A stretch of DNA of 64,000 bases from Gammaproteobacteria bacterium 39-13 (GTDB lineage: Bacteria; Pseudomonadota; Gammaproteobacteria; Berkiellales; Berkiellaceae), in the NCBI GenBank assembly GCA_001898235.1, contig MKTN01000071.1, positions 39,907-103,906 of the forward strand, read 5' to 3'. Below the pieces are notes generated by a model. That model was not told the origin of the DNA. It ran no database searches and saw only the letters and a program-made list of their open reading frames with translations. The position numbers and the translations under genes were made by a program. Positions 28,001 to 36,596 of the stretch are shown piece after piece. Within the stretch, counting starts at the first letter, position 1. Every line of letters begins with the position of its first letter.

Positions 28001-28493
28001 ATCTAGAGGGAAAAAGCGTCATCCATTCTTTTAGCTGAGTTTGAGCTTTAGAGTGTAAATCTTGCAATAAAGATTGACCAATCTCTCCATATTGTGCCCC
28101 GCTTAACGCAATTAATCCTGGCGCATGCATAGCTATCCATTCCTTCTTAGCTAAAGGAATGCTTAAATGATCACCTTGCTGGTAGGCTTTACTAATGAGC
28201 TGCGTCAAATTCCGATATCCTTCCATATTTTGACACAACAACACTAATTTATGATATTGGTGCTTATTCTCAGCCCCTTCGACCCAAATTTCACTACCAA
28301 CAATAGGTTTTATACCAGAAGACATGGCAGTCTTATAAAACTTGACCATGCCAAATAAATTACAAAGATCAGTTAATGCCACCGCTGGCATTCGTAGTTT
28401 TTTTATCTCACTACAAAGCGGTTTAATTTGTACAATACTATCCCTAATCGAGTATTCGGATCGAAGATGTAAATGGACAAATCCAGCTGACAT
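25053..28493 (-). CDS. dnaE: DNA polymerase III subunit alpha
   Basis: The replicative polymerase catalytic subunit, 1146 residues (E. coli 1160). The N-terminal PHP domain starts at FVHLHLRSEYS; the polymerase active site is PDFDIDF with D397 and D399; PGRGSGAGS lies before it, and the beta-clamp/OB region is in the C-terminal third. It starts three bases after rnhB ends, so the two are in one transcript. It is the last gene of the conserved cluster; where accA would normally follow, 24 kb of accessory genes begin. Confidence 0.98.
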   Translation of the reverse strand: MSAGFVHLHLRSEYSIRDSIVQIKPLCSEIKKLRMPAVALTDLCNLFGMVKFYKTAMSSGIKPIVGSEIWVEGAENKHQYHKLVLLCQNMEGYRNLTQLISKAYQQGDHLSIPLAKKEWIAMHAPGLIALSGAQYGEIGQSLLQDLHSKAQTQLKEWMTLFPSRFYLEIQRNQRQGEKNYEKSILTLANDFQCPLVATNEVIILKKSDYEAHKARVCIQEGTTLDASSFPQYSEEQYLKSADEMSALFSDLPKALENSLEIAKRCSLNLTLDQSVLPSFPVPSGMTEDSFLEKASVDGLEKRFEELSFSDESIKEKYRERLHTELAVINSMGFPGYFLIVADFIQWAKANQIPVGPGRGSGAGSLVAYALSITDLDPIEYELLFERFLNPERVSMPDFDIDFCMDNRDRVIEYVCDRYGRQNVSQIATFGTMAAKAVVRDVGRVLGHPYGFVDKIAKLIPFEIGMTLENALKQEPALQKRYDEEEEVRNLIDLAQKLEGITRNVGKHAGGVVIAPSRLTDFAPLYCEKDSSHAVIQFDKDDVEAIGLVKFDFLGLRTLTIIDWAVRNANKLLKEKDQEPITISQIPLNDSKTFALLKNCATTAVFQLESRGMKELIKRLQPDQFEEIIALVALFRPGPLQSGMVDDFINRKHGRQKVEYPHQDIEPILKPTYGVILYQEQVMQIAQTLACYTLGGADLLRRAMGKKKPEEMAQQRAIFTEGSVTRGVEEETATYIFDLMEKFAGYGFNKSHSAAYALVSYQTAWLKAHFPSSFMAAVLSADMSHTDKIVNLVEECRQCHITVIPPSIHLSDYFFTVNLKEEIIYGLGAIKGVGEAAIQDIIEARAIRPFSDFFDFCQRVDTRKVNKRVLEALIKAGALDSFAADRAHLMAMLGEGLARAEQLTKNLSHGQTDLFQHDDSLPVQSTNLAGILPWTMEEKLQGEKESLGMYISGHPLESVEGELKKLNVTKYRNITAAKKDQKVFVGGLVISVRTLLTKNGDRMAVLMLDDRFDRFEVTVFPDPYQKYRDLLIKDQLLIIEGLAGIDNFSGNLRIKTQSVYTLALARENFAKKIKIRLQSAELKEGFVDALKDCLMFQERGNCSVYIEYHNELANARIKLDEKWNIKASDTSLNKINQMLQNAVEVEY

Positions 28494-28495
28494 TT

Positions 28496-29071
28496 TTAAC
28501 CTATCTCTCGCAATAAGGCATTGCTAACCGGCGAAAAACTGCGTCGATGAATAGGAGATACACCAAAATCATCAATCGCCCTCAAGTGATCTTGCGTGCC
28601 ATATCCTTTATGCTTTGCAAAGCCATATTGAGGATAATGTTTATCAAAAACTGTCATAAGGTAATCTCTTATCACTTTCGCGACTATAGACGCTGCACTG
28701 ATTTCAGGCACGCTATTATCCCCTCCTATTATTGCTTGCGAAGGGATTGCTATATCCGGACAACGATTTCCATCTACCAATACACGATGGGGCTGCAAAG
28801 GCAAATGAAGCACAGCTCTTTTCATCGCTAAAAGAGAGGCGTTTAATATATTCATTTCATCAATTTCTTTCACACTAGCGATACCATAAGCCCAGGCTTT
28901 AGCATCATTTCTGATAATCTTGCAGAGCTCTATTCTTTTTTTCTCGGTCAGTTTTTTAGAGTCTCTTAACCCTTCAATACCCTTGGGTTTCAAAATCACG
29001 GCAACCGCAAGAACGGGGCCCGCCAATGGTCCTCTGCCGACTTCATCCACTCCGGCAATCATAGTCCTCAC
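28496..29071 (-). CDS. rnhB: Ribonuclease HII
   Basis: Cleaves RNA in RNA-DNA hybrids and removes misincorporated ribonucleotides. The active-site motifs are visible: AGVDEVGRGPLAGPV (D and E), LVDG and an ASIVAKVIRD segment. Translation from GTG 29071 gives 191 residues; it has an AGGA site eight bases upstream. ATG 29062 is another possible start, and the frame is open to a TTG at 29116. Located between lpxB and dnaE as in E. coli. Confidence 0.95.
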   Translation of the reverse strand: MRTMIAGVDEVGRGPLAGPVLAVAVILKPKGIEGLRDSKKLTEKKRIELCKIIRNDAKAWAYGIASVKEIDEMNILNASLLAMKRAVLHLPLQPHRVLVDGNRCPDIAIPSQAIIGGDNSVPEISAASIVAKVIRDYLMTVFDKHYPQYGFAKHKGYGTQDHLRAIDDFGVSPIHRRSFSPVSNALLREIG

Positions 29072-29135
29072 GTTTATTTTCCTTATTTTTTCGCAGACTG
29101 CACGATTTAGCGACAATGATAAGGGAGAAATATCA

Positions 29136-29195
29136 TGTCATTGCAAGCAAAAGGCGGAGCAATGCTTTGTCGCTTTTTGGCGCCTCGCAATGACA
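29136..29195. repeat. Palindromic element (TGTCATTGC...GCAATGACA)
   Basis: A 60-bp element bounded by perfect 9-bp inverted termini, with an internal GGCGGAGCAATGC stretch. It resembles the short TGTCATTGCGA-type palindromic repeats scattered in many bacterial genomes. It lies between lpxB and rnhB, which are otherwise in one operon. Confidence 0.6.
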
Positions 29196-29253
29196 AGCCC
29201 CTATGTCTAGAGATATCATTCTCACAAAGTGACTCAACAAAACTATGAACTGA

Positions 29254-30381
29254 TTATATATTAATCAGTTGTGCTACCGCTTGGGCTGAGGATTCACCTG
29301 CATTCTTTTTTAATAACTGGTGAACACGCTCAAAATCAGAATAATCCTGATTGCTATCTCGCAAATAACCCAACAATTTTTCTCCCATTTTAGCAGCTTG
29401 GACATCTGATTGTATAAACTCAGGCATCACGCATTTTTCTGCTAATAAGTTAGGTAGTCCTATGTAGGGTACTTTAATAATCCGCTTCGCAATCGAAAAA
29501 ACAAGAGGAGACATTTTATAAGCAATAATAGTTGGCCTTTTAACCAACATTGCTTGTAATGTCGCTGTTCCCGAGGTGCATAAAATTGCATCAGCCGCAG
29601 CCATCACGGTTGTCGCCCTGCCTCTAAATATTTGAATGGGTGGGCCACTTATTTCTTCTTGATAAGCCTTAAATTGCTGCTCACGAAATTCATTCGGTGC
29701 CGCACTTATAAATTGAATCGTTGAGTCTTGCTCTCTCAACCATTTGGCTGTTTGAATAAATTCTTTCGCTAAATATTTTAACTCTTGCGCACGACTGCCA
29801 GGCAATAAAGCAACAATCTTTCCCGATATTGGCAATGCTAGCTCTTCGCGAGCAGTACTTTTATCAGAATGCCAAGGAATTTGATCAGCCAAAGTATGGC
29901 CTACACAACAAACAGGAATACCATGATCTTCATATATTTTTGTTTCAAAGGGAAAAAGGGTTAACATCAAATCAACCGCTTTTTTAATTTTGTGTATCCG
30001 CCTTTTTCGCCATGCCCAAACGGTTGGGCTCACATAATGCGCCGTTTTGATACCTTTCGCTTTCAGAGACTGCTCTAACGACAAATTAAAATCTGGCGCA
30101 TCTATCCCAATAAAGATATCAGGCTTAGCTTTTAAAAAATGATCTCGTAGCCCTTTACGCATAGCAAGCAATTCAGGGAGACGTTTCAATGGTTCAATCA
30201 ATCCCATGACAGCTAATCTTTCGAGAGGATAGAGGCTTTTAAGTCCTGCGTTTTGCATACGCTTCCCCCCCACCCCTTCAAAGGTGGCTAGAGGAAAATG
30301 CTGCTTTAGGGAGAGAATAAGATCGGCACCTAGAATGTCGCCAGATTCTTCTCCGGCGACAATTCCGATAAGGGGTCTCAA
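29254..30381 (-). CDS. lpxB: Lipid-A-disaccharide synthase
   Basis: A GT19 glycosyltransferase that joins UDP-diacylglucosamine to lipid X to make the lipid A disaccharide at the inner membrane. Its 375 residues start with IGIVAGEESGDILGA and include GIDAPDFNL, HYVSPTVWAWRKRR, LLPGSRAQE and CTSGTATLQAML, all conserved in LpxB. The start overlaps the lpxA stop (ATGA), so translation is coupled. Confidence 0.97.
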   Translation of the reverse strand: MRPLIGIVAGEESGDILGADLILSLKQHFPLATFEGVGGKRMQNAGLKSLYPLERLAVMGLIEPLKRLPELLAMRKGLRDHFLKAKPDIFIGIDAPDFNLSLEQSLKAKGIKTAHYVSPTVWAWRKRRIHKIKKAVDLMLTLFPFETKIYEDHGIPVCCVGHTLADQIPWHSDKSTAREELALPISGKIVALLPGSRAQELKYLAKEFIQTAKWLREQDSTIQFISAAPNEFREQQFKAYQEEISGPPIQIFRGRATTVMAAADAILCTSGTATLQAMLVKRPTIIAYKMSPLVFSIAKRIIKVPYIGLPNLLAEKCVMPEFIQSDVQAAKMGEKLLGYLRDSNQDYSDFERVHQLLKKNAGESSAQAVAQLINI

Positions 30382-31148
30382 CGCACAATTCCACGTTCAG
30401 AGTTTTTGATGAAATCAATAATGGTTTGAATGTGACGACATTCAGGGATCATTGCTTCAATCTTGTGTACCGCTTCTTCTAGTGTCAATCCTTGGCGATA
30501 AAGCGTTTTATAAGCCCGTTTTAGGACAGTAATTTCATCTGGAGTGAAATTCCGTCTTTTTAACCCTTCAACATTCAAACCATATGTTTGAGCAGGGTGC
30601 CCGGAAACAGTTATAAAAGGAAGCACATCTTTAACGATAATGCTACCACCTGCGCAAAAGGCATGACTACCGATATTACAAAACTGATGTACGCCGACAA
30701 ATCCACTTAAATTTGCATAATCATCGACGGTGACATGTCCTGCCAATGAAGCATTATTTGAAAATGTCGTGTTGTTACCTACCATGCAATCATGTGCAAT
30801 ATGAACATAAGCCATAAATAGGTTGTCGTTACCAATTTTGGTCAGACCACCGCCCGACTTCGTTCCTCTTGAGACTGTTGTACACTCTCTAAAGACATTA
30901 TTGTCCCCGATTTCAAGCCGGGTTGGTTCGCCGTCATATTTTTTGTCTTGAGGCGCTTCACCTATAGACGCAAATTGAAAAATTTTATTATTGCGTCCAA
31001 TTTTAGTGGGTCCATTAACAACAGAATGAGGACCTATCCATGTCCCTTCTCCAATTTCCACATCGGCACCGATGATGGCAAAAGGGGAGATTTCCACATT
31101 AGCAGCAATTTTTGCACTTTTATCAATAACAGCTTTATCAGAAATCAC
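30378..31148 (-). CDS. lpxA: UDP-N-acetylglucosamine acyltransferase
   Basis: The first enzyme of lipid A synthesis, transferring a 3-hydroxyacyl chain from acyl-ACP to UDP-GlcNAc. It is a left-handed beta-helix of hexapeptide repeats (for example NVEISPFAIIGADVEIGEGT) with a C-terminal helical domain (GLKRRNFTPDEI). The catalytic histidine segment is YVHIAHDC. The proper start is GTG 31148, which overlaps the fabZ stop (GTGA) and has AGGA upstream, giving 256 residues; the open frame extends upstream inside fabZ but does not match the family. Confidence 0.96.
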   Translation of the reverse strand: MISDKAVIDKSAKIAANVEISPFAIIGADVEIGEGTWIGPHSVVNGPTKIGRNNKIFQFASIGEAPQDKKYDGEPTRLEIGDNNVFRECTTVSRGTKSGGGLTKIGNDNLFMAYVHIAHDCMVGNNTTFSNNASLAGHVTVDDYANLSGFVGVHQFCNIGSHAFCAGGSIIVKDVLPFITVSGHPAQTYGLNVEGLKRRNFTPDEITVLKRAYKTLYRQGLTLEEAVHKIEAMIPECRHIQTIIDFIKNSERGIVR

Positions 31149-31603
31149 TGAGTTGTTTTCCTCATTGCACTTAGAATATCCACTGAGCAAACAACCTTTC
31201 CATCTACTGTCGCATCGCCATGGATTTTCCAAAAGTTACCTTTGTTCCCTGTAATGGCAACTTGCAAATGCAGTTGGTCACCAGGTAGAACAATTTGCTT
31301 AAATTTGGCATTATCAATGCCAGCTAGAAAAAATATATTATCGCTTGGACTACTTTTAGTCTTTAAATAGGCCAATATTGCGCCTGCTTGTGCTAGCGCT
31401 TCGATAATAAGTACACCCGGCATCACTGCATTTTCAGGAAAATGTCCCATAAAGCAGGGCTCATTTACCGTTACATTTTTTACAGCATGCAGAGAATCTT
31501 CTTCATAATCTAAAACTTTATCGATCATTAAAAATGGATAACGATGCGGCAAAAGCTTGATCAAGTCGTGGATATTTAATGTCTTGTTATTGTCCAATGA
31601 CAC
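31145..31603 (-). CDS. fabZ: 3-hydroxyacyl-ACP dehydratase
   Basis: Dehydrates 3-hydroxyacyl-ACP in fatty-acid elongation. The 152-residue hot-dog protein shows LPHRYPFLMID, the catalytic histidine and glutamate region GHFPENAVMPGVLIIEALAQ and a final FWKIHGDATVDG strand. It is embedded between lpxD and lpxA, three bases after lpxD and overlapping lpxA, as usual in gammaproteobacteria. Confidence 0.97.
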   Translation of the reverse strand: MSLDNNKTLNIHDLIKLLPHRYPFLMIDKVLDYEEDSLHAVKNVTVNEPCFMGHFPENAVMPGVLIIEALAQAGAILAYLKTKSSPSDNIFFLAGIDNAKFKQIVLPGDQLHLQVAITGNKGNFWKIHGDATVDGKVVCSVDILSAMRKTTQ

Positions 31604-31606
31604 GTA

Positions 31607-32668
31607 CTAGGCCTCCTTCAACTTTCTTTCTAATTCAAATAATCGCATCGCCAAGTCGTCCAGTTGGTGGAACCGGACCAGGTTTCTTTTCCAGGTTTTC
31701 ATGTCAGTTGTTGTTAAACCTGAAGCATAAGCACCAGGCTCTGTAATAGATTGGCCAACATTAGAACTACCTACGATATGAACGTAATCTGTAATTTGGA
31801 TATGGCCGACAACACCAGAGCCGCCCCCAATCATACAATGCTTACCAATTTTGGCGCTTCCTGCTATCCCGCAACAAGCAGCGATTGCAGTACCATCGCC
31901 AATTTTTACGTTATGACCAATTTGAATGAGGTTATCGAGGATAACATCATTTCCAATTTCAGTGTCTTCAATCGCGCCACGGTCAATAGTTGTATTAGCA
32001 CCAATTTCAACTCTGTCGCCAATCTTCACGCGGCCAACTTGCCCTACTTTAAACCATTTGTCTCGATTTTTAACAAAACCAAATCCATCGCTACCAATGA
32101 CGACACCAGAATGAATCGTACAGTTTTTACCAATCTGACAGCTATGATAAACAGTAACTCGTGGATAGAGCACCGTTCCTTCATCTATGACACAGTCATC
32201 GCCAATCACGCAGCCTGCTTGCAAAATAACATTCGCTGCAATTTTAACTCTTTCCCCGATAACACAATGGGGTCCAATGTGTGTTAGTGGATGAATTTCG
32301 CTACTTGATGCAATGCTGGCTGATTCATGCTGCATTGGTTGAACAGTTTGATAGGGATATAGCAATTCAACCACTTTCGCAAAAACAAGTTTTGGATCAG
32401 CAGAAATCAATGCTGCTGGCACCTTAAATGTGTTTACTTCATTTTCCGTCAAAATGACAGCTGAAGCGTTTGTAGTGGGAATAAAGCGACGGTATTTCGC
32501 TTCTGCCACAAATGCAATTTCCCCTGCTTTTGCATGAGAAATAGAACCAACACCAGAAATCTTGATGTTGGCATCTCCATGCAATACAGAATTTGTTTCT
32601 TGTGCAAGTAACCCCAAAGTCAGTACTTGGGGGCTACTTGCATTTGTTTTGCTTTGTATTGATTGCAT
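31607..32668 (-). CDS. lpxD: UDP-3-O-(3-hydroxyacyl)glucosamine N-acyltransferase
   Basis: Third enzyme of lipid A synthesis. The N-terminal uridine-binding domain (SGVGSISHAKAGEIAFV) is followed by a left-handed beta-helix (HPLTHIGPHCVIGERVKI and repeats) and a C-terminal helix. The catalytic histidine lies in NLIQIGHNVKIG. ATG 32668 gives 353 residues (E. coli 341); a TTG seven codons upstream overlaps skp and is less likely. It follows skp by four bases. Confidence 0.96.
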   Translation of the reverse strand: MQSIQSKTNASSPQVLTLGLLAQETNSVLHGDANIKISGVGSISHAKAGEIAFVAEAKYRRFIPTTNASAVILTENEVNTFKVPAALISADPKLVFAKVVELLYPYQTVQPMQHESASIASSSEIHPLTHIGPHCVIGERVKIAANVILQAGCVIGDDCVIDEGTVLYPRVTVYHSCQIGKNCTIHSGVVIGSDGFGFVKNRDKWFKVGQVGRVKIGDRVEIGANTTIDRGAIEDTEIGNDVILDNLIQIGHNVKIGDGTAIAACCGIAGSAKIGKHCMIGGGSGVVGHIQITDYVHIVGSSNVGQSITEPGAYASGLTTTDMKTWKRNLVRFHQLDDLAMRLFELERKLKEA

Positions 32669-32672
32669 AATA

Positions 32673-33191
32673 TTAAGCTTGTGGCGCAATTGCCTTCATG
32701 ACCTTGTCGGTAACATCTACAGTTTTAGTAGCAAAAGGAACGACATCTTTATGAATGATCAAATCATATTTGTCTTTTTTAGCGATGTCTTGAACCGCTG
32801 CATTTACTTTATCAACGATCTTTTTCATTTCTTCTTGCTGACGAATCGCTGCATCTTCACGGAATTCAGATTGTAAATGCTGTAATTCGCGTTGCCCTGC
32901 TACAACTTCTTTTTCCAATTTAGCTTTTTCAGCTTCGCCCATGACGGCACTGTTTCTTTGTAATTTATCTGCTTTTTCCTTTAACGTTTTTTCAGCAGAA
33001 ACAATTTTATCTTCGCGAGCTTTAAATTCTTTTTTCAATTTTTCCATTGCATCTTTAGCTTGTGGCGCAGTTGTCACGATAGTTCTCATATCGATGACAC
33101 CAATTTTTAAATTATCGGCTAATGCAGTTGCTGGTAATGCGGCCACAGCAACAAAGCTCAATGCAGTTAATACTTTATTCAATGACTTCAT
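32673..33191 (-). CDS. skp: Periplasmic OmpH/Skp chaperone
   Basis: A 172-residue periplasmic chaperone that holds unfolded outer-membrane proteins for the BAM complex. A signal peptide (residues 1-25, ending ATALA) is followed by LKIGVIDMRTIV and a long coiled-coil tentacle region (about 45-130, rich in Lys, Glu and Ala). It sits between bamA and lpxD, its standard place. Confidence 0.95.
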   Translation of the reverse strand: MKSLNKVLTALSFVAVAALPATALADNLKIGVIDMRTIVTTAPQAKDAMEKLKKEFKAREDKIVSAEKTLKEKADKLQRNSAVMGEAEKAKLEKEVVAGQRELQHLQSEFREDAAIRQQEEMKKIVDKVNAAVQDIAKKDKYDLIIHKDVVPFATKTVDVTDKVMKAIAPQA

Positions 33192-33206
33192 AACGTTTCT
33201 CCTAAT

Positions 33207-35522
33207 TTAAAAAACGGTTCCAAACGTAAATGAGAATTTCTGTATTTTATCGCCTTCATGCTCATTTAATGGTGTTGCCAAGCTAAAGACCAAAGGAGCA
33301 ATCGGCGACATCCACGTTACAGACAAGCCAGTTGAATAACGTGGCCCTGTTGGGTTACGCGATACGCTAGGATCTACCAAGCTTTGCTTGTTCGTCAAAT
33401 CATATACCTGACCACCATCAACAAACCAGGCCATACGAATAGATTTTGTTTCAGGGCTAAAGAAATTAGGGATAATTAATGCTGTTGTTGCAGTTGCAAG
33501 GAAATTACCACCAAAAGGATTACCAAAAGAATCTCTTGGTCCTAAGCTGCTTTCTTCATAGGCCCTAACTGTTCTTGAACCTCCTGCAAAGAAGTTCTTA
33601 TAAAACGGCAAGGTGCCGGTACTGTTGTAACCATCGCCATAACCTATGGTACCGCCCGATGTAAAAATAAAGCCTTTGCCGAGGCTCTTATACCACTGAA
33701 CATTGTAGGTAAGGCGGTAATATTGTAGATCAGATCCTGGAACAGAAACGGTAAATCCAGCCGCTTGTTGCAAACCATTTTCAGGGAATACATAACGGTC
33801 AAAAGTATTATGTATCCAGCCGACTGCCACCGTAAATTCATCACTGTGCGTACCGTTTTGCGCAATAAAGTTTGTGATTTCTAACGGAATCATCATGCCA
33901 GCTTTCAACGTTGTCGATTGAAAGCCATAACCATACGTTAGACGATCATGCGGCGACATAGGCATACCATAGCTCACATTGGCACCTAGAGCATCTGTTG
34001 TATAGCTGGTAATACTGGTAGATTTACCTAAATCAGTCTCGCTGTAAAATACGTTAAACCCACGGCTAACCCCATCTATGGTGTAGTAGGGATTGTTATA
34101 CGCCATGCTATAGGTGGTGTAGGCTTTACTATGGTTGAAATTGAAATCAACGCTTTTGCCGGAACCTAAGAAATTACGATTACTGATGTTGGCATTAAAT
34201 AACAGTCCATCAACATCAGAGTACCCTATACCGCCGCCTAATTGCCCCGCAGAGGCTTCCTCTACAACATAAACGACATCAACTTCATCTGTCGTTCCTG
34301 CAACAGGACGCATATCTACTTTCACTTCTGTGAAAAAGCCAGTTCGGTTTAATCGCGCTCTAGAATCTTCGATTCGCTTAGTGTTAACAGGGGCACTTTC
34401 CATTTGGATAACTTCCCTACGGAGTACCTCGTCTTTCGTTTTGCTATTCCCTTCAAACACGATACGTCGAACATAAATTCGAAGACCAGGCTCAACATAG
34501 AAAGTTAAATTAACGGAGCGATCATCCTCGTTGATTTCAGGAACGGGATTCACTTTTGCAAAAGCATACCCTTCTTGTCCAAGCCTATCAGTTAGTCTTT
34601 TGACGCTATCAGCTACTTTAGCACGAGAGAATGTTTCATCGACTTTTAAATCAATTAAAGGCATTAATTCAGCAGAAGTTAATATGGTGTCACCAGCAAG
34701 CTGATATCCACCCAACTTATACTGATTACCTTCTTCTACATTGATAGTTATATATATATCTTGCTTGTCAGGCGTAATTGACACCTGCGTTGAAATAATA
34801 CGGAAATTAAGATATCCACGATCTAAATAGTAAGTTCGTAAGGATTCTAAATCTGCGCTCAGTTTTTGCTTATCGTATTGATCTGAACGCGTGACCCAAC
34901 TCAATGGGTTTGATGGCGCTAAAGTGAATGTGTCTAGCAGTTCCTTGGTAGGAAATTTTCTATTGCCAACGATATTGATGGATTTAATACGGGCTGCTTG
35001 CCCCTCATCAATATTGATAGAAACTGCAACTCGATTATTTTTTTGCGGCTCGACGTTGGCTTCTACCTTTACGGCGTATTTACCATGACTAAAATACAAT
35101 CGCTCCAGCTCATTGCGCACTTGTTCTAAAGTTGAACGATCAAATACATGACCTTCACTTAAGCCTGCGCTTTTTAAGGTTGCAAGCAAATTATCCGTGG
35201 TAATGTCTTTATTACCAGAAACGGAAATTTTACCAATAGTCGGCCTTTCAACAACATTAATGACCAAAACATTGCCATCTCTTTCTAACTGAATGTCTTG
35301 GAAAAAGCCGGTTTCAAATAACGCTTTTAAAATTTCAGCAGAACGCGATTCGGGAAGCTCCTCACCCACATGGACAGGCAAGTAGTTTAATACCGTGCCT
35401 TCTGTGATTCGTTGCAATCCTTCAACACGAATATCTCTTACAACAAATGATTCTAGTGCATGCGCAGAAAACGCACATTGTGAGAGTAAACCAGCTACAC
35501 CAATCAACCAACGATTCTTCAT
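33207..35522 (-). CDS. bamA: Outer-membrane protein assembly factor BamA
   Basis: The central subunit of the BAM complex that inserts beta-barrel proteins. The 771-residue product has a signal peptide (about 1-22), five POTRA domains (about 23-425, the first starting FVVRDIRVEGLQRI) and a C-terminal 16-strand barrel ending in Phe (FTFGTVF). The VRAYEESSLGPRD loop corresponds to the conserved VRGF-like segment, here with Ala-Tyr. Upstream there is a dispersed repeat copy and an RRM gene between it and rseP. Confidence 0.97.
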   Translation of the reverse strand: MKNRWLIGVAGLLSQCAFSAHALESFVVRDIRVEGLQRITEGTVLNYLPVHVGEELPESRSAEILKALFETGFFQDIQLERDGNVLVINVVERPTIGKISVSGNKDITTDNLLATLKSAGLSEGHVFDRSTLEQVRNELERLYFSHGKYAVKVEANVEPQKNNRVAVSINIDEGQAARIKSINIVGNRKFPTKELLDTFTLAPSNPLSWVTRSDQYDKQKLSADLESLRTYYLDRGYLNFRIISTQVSITPDKQDIYITINVEEGNQYKLGGYQLAGDTILTSAELMPLIDLKVDETFSRAKVADSVKRLTDRLGQEGYAFAKVNPVPEINEDDRSVNLTFYVEPGLRIYVRRIVFEGNSKTKDEVLRREVIQMESAPVNTKRIEDSRARLNRTGFFTEVKVDMRPVAGTTDEVDVVYVVEEASAGQLGGGIGYSDVDGLLFNANISNRNFLGSGKSVDFNFNHSKAYTTYSMAYNNPYYTIDGVSRGFNVFYSETDLGKSTSITSYTTDALGANVSYGMPMSPHDRLTYGYGFQSTTLKAGMMIPLEITNFIAQNGTHSDEFTVAVGWIHNTFDRYVFPENGLQQAAGFTVSVPGSDLQYYRLTYNVQWYKSLGKGFIFTSGGTIGYGDGYNSTGTLPFYKNFFAGGSRTVRAYEESSLGPRDSFGNPFGGNFLATATTALIIPNFFSPETKSIRMAWFVDGGQVYDLTNKQSLVDPSVSRNPTGPRYSTGLSVTWMSPIAPLVFSLATPLNEHEGDKIQKFSFTFGTVF

Positions 35523-35589
35523 ATCACTATTTTTACTTATTTTAGTACTTAAATCCTTTAAGGCACCGCTTATACTTTTTCCTGCTTTG

Positions 35590-35785
35590 CTTTTTAGACT
35601 CTCGTCCTACGCATTAGACTCGACGCGGCTGAATTTAGCCATGTCAGGCATTGCGAAGACAGGCGGCAAAGCGCTCTTTCGGCAAACAGTGATGTATTTT
35701 TGTATACGCTCCTGTTGCTTCTCACTTGCTGCCTCGTCTAAAACCAAATTGGTTCGAGTACATGACATATTTTGCTTCACAAAAA
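35590..35785 (+). repeat. Dispersed intergenic repeat, copy A
   Basis: About 195 bases that align along their length with copy B (42982-43165) and with both ends of copy C (1925-2145, reversed). Shared words include CCTACGC, TTTAGCC, GCGAAG, ATGTATTTT, CTCCTGTTGCT, and the end CGTCTAAAACC...GTACATG. It lies upstream of bamA. A spurious open frame crosses it but the copies do not preserve a frame. Confidence 0.7.
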
Positions 35786-35986
35786 CGCTTTAAAAACGGC
35801 GCAGCCGCCATACTAACACAGCACAAAATAAATTGAAGTCTCTAGCAGTGCATTGAAGTTAAATTAATTAAAGTGACAAACCTAGGAAGGGAGGGAAAAT
35901 GGTATAAAAGGCCATGTCTTTGCAATAGGAAAATTCATTTCTTTATTTTATCATTTAACTAGCAAATATTTTTCTAGCCTTAAAAC

Positions 35987-36014
35987 AAACAAGGCCACTT
36001 TCGTGGCCTTGTTT
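35987..36014 (-). terminator. Rho-independent terminator of the RRM gene
   Basis: A perfect 12-bp stem (AAACAAGGCCAC/GTGGCCTTGTTT) with a GAAA loop on the minus strand, followed there by GTTTT. It lies 25 bases after the RRM gene stop. Confidence 0.88.
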
Positions 36015-36039
36015 GATAGATGGAATCTACGCTAAGTAA

Positions 36040-36342
36040 CTACCAGCGGGATTCGCCTCTTCTACCGCCGCCAGCACCACCAGCACCGCCAGTAGCTTTG
36101 CGCTCAAGCGCAAACTTAACAACTACTTTACGGCCAGCAATCTCTTGACCATCCAGTTTAAGAGCACCTTCAGCGCTTTTTGCGTCAGCAAAAGTGATGA
36201 AAGCGAAGCCACGAGGACGACCTGTTACACGATCTTTGGGGAAAGCAATATCAGTGATTTCACCAAATTCGGCAAAGGATGTACGTAAAGCTGCTTCATC
36301 AAGAGAGTAGCTTAGATTACCAACATAAATTTTGTTTTGCAT
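36040..36342 (-). CDS. RRM-domain RNA-binding protein
   Basis: A 100-residue single-RRM protein with RNP2 (IYVGNLSY) at the N terminus and RNP1 (RGFAFITF) near residue 45, ending in a Gly/Arg-rich tail (GGAGGGRR). Such proteins are usually cold-inducible RNA chaperones. The start is ATG 36342, with GGAA upstream; a longer frame exists. It has its own terminator and a 250-base upstream region, so it is probably a separate transcript placed between rseP and bamA. Confidence 0.93.
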   Translation of the reverse strand: MQNKIYVGNLSYSLDEAALRTSFAEFGEITDIAFPKDRVTGRPRGFAFITFADAKSAEGALKLDGQEIAGRKVVVKFALERKATGGAGGAGGGRRGESRW

Positions 36343-36596
36343 AAAAATTTCCAAAAGATACAAAAAGTTAACACAGTGCTAATAAGACGGTTGGCCTAAA
36401 GCTGGAACTGACTTGTAGGAATTAACGTCACTTAGCACCACCATTATAACGCAGAGAATGCAATATTGATAACAGTAACTAGTGCTGCATGATAGACGAA
36501 AGCAGATAAACGACAGTCGGTACCCCAAAATTTTCTTAAAACCTTCTTTTAAGTGGGTTTAACCGGCAGATATATTGTTCCAAAGAAAACCACTAA

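Noticed and set aside
31751..32287. 178-codon open frame on the plus strand opposite lpxD
   Set aside because: It is fully antisense to a well-conserved lpxD and has no family resemblance; the hexapeptide repeats of lpxD create repetitive antisense frames.
35745..35775. tRNA gene suggested by GGTTCGA in the dispersed repeats
   Set aside because: No acceptor stem, D arm or anticodon arm can be built around the motif; the word belongs to the repeat family.
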